From Verrucomicrobiota bacterium (GTDB taxonomy: Bacteria > Verrucomicrobiota > Verrucomicrobiia > Opitutales > Opitutaceae), in assembly GCA_014584295.1 (NCBI GenBank), contig JACTNC010000029.1, forward strand, positions 1-57,889: 57,889 nucleotides of DNA, written 5' to 3'. Positions 1 to 7,239 of this stretch are shown here, one piece after another. How positions within the stretch are numbered: the first letter of the stretch is position 1; each line of letters opens with the position of its first letter. The translations under genes were made by a program, and so were the position numbers. Below the pieces are notes generated by a model that worked only from the letters and a program-made list of their open reading frames with translations, ran no database searches and was not told the DNA's origin.

Positions 1-132
1 GCCCGCAACCGCCCAGCTGCTCTCTCATCTCGGACTGCGCCTGCCAAAAGGCCCACGAATCATCGCGAATGTAGTGCCGAAAAACACCCCAAAATCTGCG
101 TAACTTGTTGTTTCCCAACAAAACCTTCCCGC
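1..132 (-). CDS. possible 5' end of a leftward gene running off the left edge
   Basis: No function is recognised. On the minus strand a frame starting at a TTG codon near 86-88 or slightly upstream reads toward the left edge without a stop. It has a plausible globular composition (RRFWGVFRHYIRDDSWAFW, then QAQSEMREQLGG). A GGGAAGG stretch shortly upstream of the TTG codons could be a Shine-Dalgarno sequence. There is no ATG start in this frame, and too little sequence is present to identify a family, so this may be chance. The limits given are approximate. Confidence 0.15.
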
Positions 133-191
133 GAACTGACGAACTTGGGTTAGCCCAACTGTCGAAACGGCGATTGACATCATTATCGCCC

Positions 192-217
192 GGGAGGGGC
201 ACGCATCGTCGTGCCCG
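192..217 (+). repeat. palindromic intergenic repeat, copy 1
   Basis: A short imperfect palindrome. The arms GGGCACG (197-203) and CGTGCCC (210-216) flank a 6-base loop. The same core returns in inverted orientation near 322-346 and 761-787, so this is a REP-like dispersed element in the gene-poor left end. Confidence 0.55.
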
Positions 218-282
218 AAGCGATTTGAGATGCGGCCAGGATCTGATTCAGGGGCATTGGCGCAAGGGAACACAAGGTCGAT

Positions 283-346
283 GAAATGGCGAAATTGCTG
301 GCGTTGGGACGCGCGGAGGTATCCCGGTCACGACGAAGCGTGCCCC
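283..346. repeat. intergenic direct repeat, copy A (ends in palindromic core)
   Basis: About 64 bases that match 721-785 in the same orientation with scattered mismatches. Both begin GAAATGGCG, share TGGCGTTGGGA, and end in CACGACGAAGCG followed by GCCCCT. The right half is the inverted and slightly decayed version of the palindrome at 192-217. No gene is seen across 133-940 apart from these repeats. Confidence 0.5.
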
Positions 347-720
347 TGCTCGGTTGGCGTGGATACTTTCCGTCCTTCGTGGCTTTGTGGCTTCGTGTGG
401 ACCCATCCATTTAATTCCGAGCTGGGGCATGAATGTTTCGCGCGAAGGAGGGACGATGAGGTTTGCCCCTTGTCTGAGTGCTTTTCCGATCGTTCATCTC
501 GGAGAATGGGATCCGCGGATTGCGCCGATGTACGCAGATTGGTTCCAGGTGGATCGATGCCGGAATCTGCGTCCATCCCGAAATCTCCGGATGAAATGGA
601 CTGGGGTTGAACTTTCTTTCGGTACAACGCGGGGGGCTCTCATCGTCGTGACAGGAGTGGCTGGCAATCAACTCAAGGGCTGCCGCAGGGTCTTGGCCTC
701 AGAGGAATCATGATCCAAAC

Positions 721-785
721 GAAATGGCGTAAGGTCTGGCGTTGGGATGCGCTGGGCGGTCCCGGGCACGACGAAGCGCGCCCCT
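721..785. repeat. intergenic direct repeat, copy B (ends in palindromic core)
   Basis: Second copy of the repeat at 283-346. Its terminal core, CCCGGGCACGACGAAGCG followed by CGCCCC, is again able to fold (GGGCGCG / CGTGCCC on the other strand). The spacing between copies is about 438 bases. This looks like a repetitive intergenic element rather than coding DNA. Confidence 0.5.
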
Positions 786-940
786 CCAGTTGACTTATGC
801 CTAGCTACAGGCGGTCAGGACGATTGGGGGGCATCGACGTCAGAAGGTATGCCAGGAGTTCTGTGAGCGTGTAGCGAGTGATTGTGTCAGGCAAGTGCCA
901 CCAACAATCGATCCAAAGGGAGCGATGCTCAGGGCGGGGC

Positions 941-1795
941 TTATTTTCCCAACTCAGCGGTCTGCAAACGATCGAGGGCTTGGCGGGCGTCGGTAAGGTT
1001 TGGATCGAGCGCGAGGGCGGCGCGATAGGCGACTATCGCACCGGTGCGATTGCCTGCCTTTTCGCGGATTGAGCCGAGTAGCGAATTGGCCTGGGCGGGC
1101 GTGGCGGGTCCTTTGGGAGAAGCAAGTGACAGGTAGTGGAGCAGCGCGGCTTCACCCCGATCGAGTTGCGACTCCGACGCGGCGCATAGGCGGGCGAGCA
1201 GATACAGAAAATCTGGATTCTCGGAGTAGAGCGGCTGCAGGGTGTCGATTTCAGCGAAGGCCTGGGGCCAACGTTTTTCCCCGAGGTGCAGGCTGATGAT
1301 TGCGAGTCCGCCCTGCAGTGAGTCTCGCGTGCGGATTGTTTCTGCGACATCGTACGCCTTTTCGATGCCACCGGCTGCGATGCGCGGAGCCTGGGCGTAG
1401 TAATGCATCAAGCGGAGCCGGTGCTCAACGCTTTCGGGTTCGAGCTTGATGGCACGCTGGTAGGCGGACAGCGCCTTCTTTGCCAGAGCGAGTTTGGAAA
1501 ACATGCCGGCTTGCCCGGCGGCTGCGCCATAGGCATCACCGAGTTCCTGATGGTAAAGTGCGGACGCGGGAGCCACCCGGGTCGCCGTTTCGAGTTGCCT
1601 TATGGCTTCATGCACCTCTCCACGCCGGAGCGCGAGTGCGCCGAGGTGGTAGGCTGCGGCCGCATTTCCGGGATCGGCCTCTATGATTTTTTCCAAGATC
1701 GCCTGCGCCTCCGCGTAGTGTCTTTTCTGATACAAAGCCTTCGCCTTCTCAAACTCGCCGGCCTCCGCGCCCGACAGGAGCGCACCGACGGTCAC
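941..1795 (-). CDS. tetratricopeptide-repeat protein, probably exported
   Basis: A 284-residue protein from a GTG start, made almost entirely of TPR units. For example AEAQAILEKIIEADPGNAAA sits near residues 28-47, followed by AAYHLGALALRRGEVHEAI, AYQRAIKLEPESVEHRL and AYRAALALDPNLTDA. TPR arrays are protein-binding scaffolds; the partner cannot be told from sequence. The start is uncertain. In the same frame the DNA upstream of the GTG reads RIPIRAIKLLAVTVGALLSG followed by AEA, which looks like a full signal peptide, but I find no in-frame ATG, GTG or TTG just upstream. The true start may be a rarer codon, or the 5' end may carry an error. It ends convergently with nothing and stands alone. 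The 1796-2062 gap to radC shows nothing else I can name. Confidence 0.8.
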   Translation of the reverse strand: MTVGALLSGAEAGEFEKAKALYQKRHYAEAQAILEKIIEADPGNAAAAYHLGALALRRGEVHEAIRQLETATRVAPASALYHQELGDAYGAAAGQAGMFSKLALAKKALSAYQRAIKLEPESVEHRLRLMHYYAQAPRIAAGGIEKAYDVAETIRTRDSLQGGLAIISLHLGEKRWPQAFAEIDTLQPLYSENPDFLYLLARLCAASESQLDRGEAALLHYLSLASPKGPATPAQANSLLGSIREKAGNRTGAIVAYRAALALDPNLTDARQALDRLQTAELGK

Positions 1796-2062
1796 TGCGA
1801 GCAGCTTTATTGCCCGGATTGGAATTCGAGGCAGGAAGCGACGCCACTGCCAGCAGTTCCGCGGACACTCCGCGGTACTGCCTTGTTCAGGTTGCGTCGT
1901 GGAGCGTATGAGGAAGGTGCTGATGGCGGAAAGTCTGCCGTGATCGCAGGCGGTTGCAAGCGAGTGTGTGTCCCGCCACGAAGGCGGTCGGGAAGCAGAG
2001 TAGGGTATATCCTGCGAAGGACGGCCGGAATAGGATGAGGTGTGTGCTATTGTCTGTCGTGA

Positions 2063-2785
2063 TCAAAGAACGCCTGCCGCGCGGAAACTGTAGTATCCCA
2101 GGTGTTGAGGATCGATCTCGGGGCGGCCAAGGATGACGTGGTCGATCAAGCTGATTTCTACGGCGCTGGCGGCCTCTCGCAGGGAGCGCGTAATCCGTAT
2201 GTCCTGGGAACTTGGACCGGGATCACCGCTGGGATGGTTGTGCACGCAGATGATGCTCGAAGCGGCCTCACGAATCGCCTCGCGAAACACTTCCCGCGGA
2301 TGAACCAGCGTGCTGGAGGCAGTCCCGGAAGTCACCTCGACCCGCCGGATCAGACGGCCCTTGCGATTCAGACAAAGGACCCAGAATTTCTCGACCTCTA
2401 GCCCCGCGACAAAGGGAGCCATGTACGCGGCGACACCATCGGCCTGGTCGAGCATGGGCTCCAGGGCCATGGGTTGGCCCATGACACGACGGGCAATTTC
2501 CATGGTGGCCATGAGTTGGAGGGCTTTGACGCGTCCGATCCCCTTGTGTCGCCGGAAATCTCCCTCCTTCCAGGCCACCAGTCCCGCGAGCGAACCGGAT
2601 GCACGGATGAGTTTGGAGGCAAGCGTCATGACGTCCTGGCCCTGCGTGCCGTTGCGCACCAGCATCGCGAGCAGTTCGGTGTCAGCGAGGGCAGACGGCC
2701 CCAATTGCACGAGGCGCTCCTGTGGACGTTCGTGATTCGCCGTTTCCTGAAGGCGGTTGTAATTCGAAGAGCTCTCCAATGGCAT
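2063..2785 (-). CDS. radC: RadC family protein (JAB/MPN domain)
   Basis: A RadC-type protein of about 240 residues. The N-terminal part has the helix-hairpin-helix-like segment ([20 protein letters not shown], then [10 protein letters not shown]). The C-terminal JAB domain carries the metal-binding motif [14 protein letters not shown]. The family was historically linked to DNA repair, but its biochemical role is unsettled. I chose the ATG at 2785. A longer form from a GTG at 2836 would add 17 residues that do not look like the family and would leave only 14 bases before the divergent ThuA-domain gene. With the ATG, about 65 bases remain for the two divergent promoters. Confidence 0.88.
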   Translation of the reverse strand: MPLESSSNYNRLQETANHERPQERLVQLGPSALADTELLAMLVRNGTQGQDVMTLASKLIRASGSLAGLVAWKEGDFRRHKGIGRVKALQLMATMEIARRVMGQPMALEPMLDQADGVAAYMAPFVAGLEVEKFWVLCLNRKGRLIRRVEVTSGTASSTLVHPREVFREAIREAASSIICVHNHPSGDPGPSSQDIRITRSLREAASAVEISLIDHVILGRPEIDPQHLGYYSFRAAGVL

Positions 2786-2850
2786 CGCGTTTGCATGCAG
2801 ATTGCTGGAGGCAGTCTTGTAAATGTCGCGGGACACCCCATATCAGGCGC

Positions 2851-3624
2851 ATGAGCACGTTGAACGTCGTTGTCTGGGGGGAAAACGTCCATGAACAGCA
2901 CAACCCGGCGGTTGCGCGGATATATCCCCGGGGAATGCATCAGACCGTGGCCGAGGGATTGACGGAGCTACTTCCGTCCGCATCCGTGTCGACCGCCACC
3001 TTGCAGGAACCCGAGCACGGGTTATCTGCGGAGCGGCTTGCGAAAACCGATGTTCTGACCTGGTGGGGACACCTGGCTCATGCCGAGGTGAGCGATGCCG
3101 TCGTTGACCGCATCCAGCAGCGTGTGCTGGAGGGAATGGGGCTGATTGTGCTGCATTCGGGGCATTGCTCGAAGATCTTTCGCCGTCTCATGGGCACCGC
3201 GTGCATGCTGACCTGGCGGGAGGCGGCAGAGCGCGAGCGCCTTTGGGTCTGCAATCCGGGACACCCGATTGTCGCTGGATTGGGGGCGAGTTTCGAACTG
3301 CCGGAGGAGGAAATGTACGGGGAGCCTTTTGGCATACCGGTGCCTGAGGAGCAGATTTTCATTTCGTGGTTTGAAGGAGGCGAAGTCTTTCGTAGTGGAT
3401 GCACCTGGAGGCGCGGCAACGGCAGGATCTTCTATTTCCGGCCTGGCCATGAAACCTATCCAACGTATCACGATAAAAACGTCCGGAAAGTGATCGCCAA
3501 TGCGGTGGCCTGGGCGGCGCCGCAGGGGCACTGGCCGGACGTTGCAAAAGGGATCAATGCCGTACGGCATCTTGAATCCATCAAGGGCAGGGCATGGGCG
3601 CCTTCTGTGGATTCGAGAGGCTGA
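2851..3624 (+). CDS. ThuA-domain (trehalose utilisation-like) protein
   Basis: A 257-residue cytosolic protein with the glutamine-amidotransferase-like fold of the ThuA family. It begins [16 protein letters not shown], has [14 protein letters not shown] near the middle, and ends with a conserved [17 protein letters not shown] stretch followed by [13 protein letters not shown]. ThuA proteins are linked to disaccharide metabolism in rhizobia, and homologues are abundant in Verrucomicrobiota and Planctomycetota beside Gfo/Idh/MocA and MFS genes, as here. The ATG at 2851 is preferred over upstream in-frame starts, which would run antisense into radC. It faces the leftward MFS gene; a hairpin lies between them. 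Confidence 0.85.
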   Translation: MSTLNVVVWGENVHEQHNPAVARIYPRGMHQTVAEGLTELLPSASVSTATLQEPEHGLSAERLAKTDVLTWWGHLAHAEVSDAVVDRIQQRVLEGMGLIVLHSGHCSKIFRRLMGTACMLTWREAAERERLWVCNPGHPIVAGLGASFELPEEEMYGEPFGIPVPEEQIFISWFEGGEVFRSGCTWRRGNGRIFYFRPGHETYPTYHDKNVRKVIANAVAWAAPQGHWPDVAKGINAVRHLESIKGRAWAPSVDSRG

Positions 3625-3629
3625 CGCAG

Positions 3630-3653
3630 GAGCCGGTGTTCTAGCCCCGGCTC
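3630..3653. terminator. hairpin between convergent genes
   Basis: The arms GAGCCGG (3630-3636) and CCGGCTC (3647-3653) are perfect complements around a 10-base loop. It sits just after the ThuA-domain gene stop and before the MFS gene stop from the other side. There is no T tract, so a classic intrinsic terminator is not proved. Confidence 0.4.
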
Positions 3654-3670
3654 GCGGCCAACAAGGAAAA

Positions 3671-5014
3671 TCACTCCTCTGGAAGAGGCTGGTCCTTCGT
3701 TTCAGGGAGGAGTGGCAGCACCAGCAGCCCGAGCAGCAGCACGACAGACACGATCATGCCCGCGGTGCGGAATCCCTCGATATTGCCGCCCAGGCTTCGG
3801 GTAATTTGTCCCACGGTGAATGGGGCGGTAGCGGCGATCAGTCGGCCGACATTGTAGCAGAAACTTGTGCCGGTGCTCCGTAGACTGGTTGGGAAGAGCT
3901 CCGGCAGGTAGATCGCGTAGACCGCGAAGACCGACAATTGACCGAAGCCCATCAGAGGAATCATCCAGAAGATGTGGCTGAATTCGCGCATTCCCTTGAA
4001 CACGAGAATTGTCGACCCGAATGCAATGATGAGCGAGAGGGCAAACGCAAACTTGCGGCCTCGGACCTGGGCGACCTTGGAAAGGGTCATCATGCCGATG
4101 AACGCCCCGATGTTTTGAAGCAGAAGCCCCATGGATGCCCAGAAGGTCTTTTCGCTCGCGAGTTTCTCCGGCGAGAAATTCTGAGCAGCGAGATGGGTTT
4201 CGACGATGGTGCGGACAATTTTCGGATGAAAATTGCCGACGCCCCAGAGCCCGATGATCCCTGCGCTGCAAAGAACGAGGCCGGCCCAGGCGTGGCGTCG
4301 CCAGCGCGGATGGGTGAGAAGAGACTTGTAGGAACCGAACTTCACTCCTGTCTTCGCGCCGGCTGCCTTTGCGTCCACCCACTTCTTGGGCTCCTTCAAT
4401 CCGCCGAGGATGAAGACGCAGAGGAATGCAGGGGCGGCGCCGATGAGGAACATCGTCTGCCATGCCTTTAGTCCGAAGGGCAGCAATTCGCGCAAGGCGA
4501 GCATACCGACACCCATGCCCAGCAGACCCGCGGTGATATTGCCCACGGTTGACAACGATTGCAGGAGCCCAAGGGCAGGTGCGCGGGCCTTGTCATGGAC
4601 GGTATCAGCCACGAGCGCAACAGCCAGCCCGAAGACGCCGCCCACGCCTGTTCCTGTGAGGAAACGATAGACGCAAAAATCGACGAAACCGGTGGATAGT
4701 GCGTTCAGGCCCGTGCTGACGGAGTAGAGCAGCACGGAGAAGGTGAGGATTCGCGCGCGGCCAAAGCGGTCTCCGAGCGCTCCAAAGAACAATCCGCCGA
4801 TCGCCCAGCCCACGAGAAAAACGGATGTGGTGTAGGGCGCGTATTCGATCGCCATGGCCTTTGTGGGCATCAACTGCTCCATGGCACCGTCGCGCGCGAG
4901 GTTGAAGAGCTGTTGGTCGAGGCAGTCGAAGAACCACGCAAGCGAGGCGATTGTGAAGACGAACCAGTGTTCGCGAGTGAGAAGCCGCCACCAGGGTTGG
5001 GATTGTTGGGTCAT
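3671..5014 (-). CDS. MFS transporter (sugar/organic acid type)
   Basis: A 447-residue inner-membrane protein with about 12 hydrophobic segments. It has the MFS signature after the second helix (FGALGDRFGRARIL) and a related one in the second half (KVAQVRGRKFAFA). The N-terminus WFFDCLDQQLFNLARDGAM and the C-terminus LPETKDQPLPEE are shared in style with the transporter at 37462-38838, so the two are paralogues. It lies 28 bases downstream of the Gfo/Idh/MocA gene at 5043-6098 and is probably co-transcribed with it, which suggests it imports the substrate of that oxidoreductase. The substrate cannot be read from sequence. Confidence 0.9.
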   Translation of the reverse strand: MTQQSQPWWRLLTREHWFVFTIASLAWFFDCLDQQLFNLARDGAMEQLMPTKAMAIEYAPYTTSVFLVGWAIGGLFFGALGDRFGRARILTFSVLLYSVSTGLNALSTGFVDFCVYRFLTGTGVGGVFGLAVALVADTVHDKARAPALGLLQSLSTVGNITAGLLGMGVGMLALRELLPFGLKAWQTMFLIGAAPAFLCVFILGGLKEPKKWVDAKAAGAKTGVKFGSYKSLLTHPRWRRHAWAGLVLCSAGIIGLWGVGNFHPKIVRTIVETHLAAQNFSPEKLASEKTFWASMGLLLQNIGAFIGMMTLSKVAQVRGRKFAFALSLIIAFGSTILVFKGMREFSHIFWMIPLMGFGQLSVFAVYAIYLPELFPTSLRSTGTSFCYNVGRLIAATAPFTVGQITRSLGGNIEGFRTAGMIVSVVLLLGLLVLPLLPETKDQPLPEE

Positions 5015-5042
5015 GCGAGTGTTGTTGTGGACGATGGAAAAA

Positions 5043-6098
5043 TCAGACGGGCATAGATCTGCCCGACTTCGCGGAAGCGAAGAGTGCTTGGATCAGCGCC
5101 ACTGCCTTGCGGGCTTCCGGGCCGTCCAATTCAAGTATTGATCCGTGGAGGAGGTGATTCGCAAGATTCGAAATCTGCCGCAGGTGCCCCACATGGGTCA
5201 TCTGATCCGGAGCACCCGCTCCGGAGCGCATCGTGGGATCGGGTCGTGCTGCCAGGATTGCCTTATCCTCGTCGCGGGTATCGCGGAAATCCCATCGCAC
5301 GAGAAAATCGTCCTCGAGCACGGCCGAACCGTGTTCGCCGCAGATCTCGATGCGCCTCGCCCAGCCGGGATGCATGGCGGTGGTCGCCTCGATGCTGCCA
5401 AGAGCGCCGCATGGGTAGCGGAGCGATGCGACGGCCGTATCCTCTCCTTCAATACCGGTATGCACGCGCCGGGTGTTCCACGAGAAGACCTCGGATGGCA
5501 TGCCCGCGAACCATTGAAGGAGGTCGATTCCGTGAATGCCTTGATTGATCAGCGCACCGCCTCCATCAAGCCTCAGCGTGCCGTGCCAACTGTCCGCATA
5601 GTAGGCTGCGGAACGGTGCCATTTCACATAGGCGCTGGCGAGCACGAGGCGTCCGAATCGGCCGGAGACCAGAGCGGACTTGAGGCGCAGTACATTTTCC
5701 CCGGTGCGCGCCTGAAAGATGGGCATGAGCGCCACACCGGCCTTCCGGGTCGCTTCGAGCATGGCGTCCACTCGATCGAGGCTTACCTCAAGCGGCTTTT
5801 CCATCACGATGTGCTTGCCCGCTTCCGCCGCCGCCACCGCAGGCTCCAGATGCGCGCCGCTCGGGGTTGTGATGCAGATCACATCAATGTCCGATCGAGA
5901 CAGAAGCGCATTCAGATCCGTGGTTGCAAAAGGAATCCCATGCCGTCTTGCAAATTCCTCGGTCCTCTCAGAAGTGCGGCCACAAACTCCGATCAGGCGG
6001 CAATCGGGTGCGTCCTTGATCGCTCGGGCGTGGAAGTCGGCGATCATACCGACACCGACGATGCCGAAACCCAGGATGCGACGCGACACAGAAGTCAT
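5043..6098 (-). CDS. Gfo/Idh/MocA family oxidoreductase
   Basis: A 351-residue cytosolic NAD(P)-dependent oxidoreductase. It has an N-terminal Rossmann fold (FGIVGVGMIADFHARAI), the EKPLEVSLD stretch with the family lysine near residue 98, and the C-terminal GGGALINQGIHGIDLLQW segment with the conserved histidine. No signal peptide is seen, unlike the homologues at 34997 and 44900. Members oxidise or reduce sugars, inositols or related cyclic polyols. It is the first gene of a pair with the MFS transporter downstream. It is divergent from the YqeY-like gene, with about 100 bases between them that should hold both promoters. Confidence 0.9.
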   Translation of the reverse strand: MTSVSRRILGFGIVGVGMIADFHARAIKDAPDCRLIGVCGRTSERTEEFARRHGIPFATTDLNALLSRSDIDVICITTPSGAHLEPAVAAAEAGKHIVMEKPLEVSLDRVDAMLEATRKAGVALMPIFQARTGENVLRLKSALVSGRFGRLVLASAYVKWHRSAAYYADSWHGTLRLDGGGALINQGIHGIDLLQWFAGMPSEVFSWNTRRVHTGIEGEDTAVASLRYPCGALGSIEATTAMHPGWARRIEICGEHGSAVLEDDFLVRWDFRDTRDEDKAILAARPDPTMRSGAGAPDQMTHVGHLRQISNLANHLLHGSILELDGPEARKAVALIQALFASAKSGRSMPV

Positions 6099-6200
6099 GG
6101 TGGGAGTGAAGAAACCGGTTCCGCTTACTCAAGCCCATTGGCCAGGGGCACGCGTTCAGTGGACACTCGACACCTTGTCGAGGCATGACAGGATTGAGCC

Positions 6201-6650
6201 ATGTCGACCCTATATGAAAGACTGCGCGCGGATATCGTTGCGGCGATGAAGGCGCGTGATTCCAAGACGGCGGTGATCCTGCGCACGAGTGATGCCGCCA
6301 TTCAGCGTGCCTCCATGGACCTCGGCAAGCCGATCGATGATGCGTTGGTCACCGCGACGCTGCGGAAGGCGGTGAAGAATCTGAGCGATGCACGTGGAGA
6401 GTTTGAAAAGGGCGGCCGTCCAGACCTGGCTGAAGCCAATACCGCCGAGATCCACATTCTGGAGAAGTACCTCCCCAAGGGCCTCGATCCCGCCAAGGTC
6501 GAAGCGTTGATCGCGGAGGCGATCCGGTCCACCGGAGCACAATCAAAGAGGGAAATGGGAAAAGTCATCGCGGCACTCAAACAGTCACCCGAGGCGGGGA
6601 ACCTCGATTTCGGAGCCGTCAGCAAACTGATTCAAGCGAGACTGACCTGA
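6201..6650 (+). CDS. GatB/YqeY domain protein
   Basis: A 149-residue protein of the usual length for stand-alone YqeY proteins, which resemble the C-terminal tRNA-binding tail domain of GatB/GatE amidotransferases. It is helix-rich. MSTLYERLRADIVAAMKARD opens the protein, LEKYLPKGLDPAKVEALIAE lies in the middle and KREMGKVIAALKQSPEAGNL near the end; all match the family pattern. The precise cellular role is not settled. It is a housekeeping-type gene that does not look related to the carbohydrate genes around it. Confidence 0.9.
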   Translation: MSTLYERLRADIVAAMKARDSKTAVILRTSDAAIQRASMDLGKPIDDALVTATLRKAVKNLSDARGEFEKGGRPDLAEANTAEIHILEKYLPKGLDPAKVEALIAEAIRSTGAQSKREMGKVIAALKQSPEAGNLDFGAVSKLIQARLT

Positions 6651-6727
6651 ACGTTAAGCGCTGGTGGCTTGCGGTGGGTGGACCTGCCTGGCTGAGAGGC
6701 AAAGCTGACAAGTATCCGCCGCGCCTG

Positions 6728-6744
6728 TTGCCAGATCGTGGCAA
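6728..6744. promoter_or_regulatory. inverted repeat upstream of lipoprotein gene
   Basis: TTGCCA (6728-6733) and TGGCAA (6739-6744) form a perfect 6-base inverted repeat with a 5-base centre. It lies about 60 bases before the start of the small lipoprotein-like gene, where an operator would be expected. No regulator is identified. Confidence 0.25.
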
Positions 6745-6801
6745 AGAGGGTAAACTTTAGACGCAGAGTCTGGCTGATACGCCTTACCAACGCAACCGAT
6801 T

Positions 6802-7239
6802 GTGTCGATGGATCGATTTCCGGTGCCATCGAATCTTCAGTCACGAGAAGCAGGACGCGCCCCCCGCGTGGGTCGGGCGTGCGTGTTTGCAGTGATCCTG
6901 GCGCTCGTGGCACCAGGTTGTTCAACGGTTTCGCGACAAGTCCAGGACCGGACGAGTGATCTGCTCGCGCGGGTCGATGTGATGAATCGCACGCCCTACG
7001 CTTGGAGGCTGAACTTCCGTGGAGAGGGCAACAGGGAACAGATTGTCGCTGTGCGGCCTGGGCGGACCGTATCGGTCGAGATCATTCCGGGCAGTTATCG
7101 TATCGAGCAGCGGGCGGAGGGCGTCTCTGCCAGCCCGGATTTTACCCGTTCGATCGACGAATCGTTTGAGGCAGGCCAGCACTATCGGTGGCCCCTGCTG
7201 ACGCTTCTTTCCGAACCAGTTTCGGCACCCCGACCATGA
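6802..7239 (+). CDS. small predicted lipoprotein of unknown function
   Basis: A 145-residue protein I do not recognise. The N-terminus has a positively charged stretch (RAPRVGRA), a hydrophobic segment (CVFAVILALVAPG) and a cysteine followed by STV, close to a lipoprotein signal although the residues before the cysteine (APG) are not the classic LAG or LSA. The rest is a small domain with beta-rich character (RVDVMNRTPYAWRLNFRGEG, IVAVRPGRTVSVEIIPGSYR) like a short Ig-like or PEGA-like fold. Its stop codon overlaps the start of the next gene in ATGA, so the two are almost certainly translated together and probably work together. Confidence 0.65.
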   Translation: MSMDRFPVPSNLQSREAGRAPRVGRACVFAVILALVAPGCSTVSRQVQDRTSDLLARVDVMNRTPYAWRLNFRGEGNREQIVAVRPGRTVSVEIIPGSYRIEQRAEGVSASPDFTRSIDESFEAGQHYRWPLLTLLSEPVSAPRP

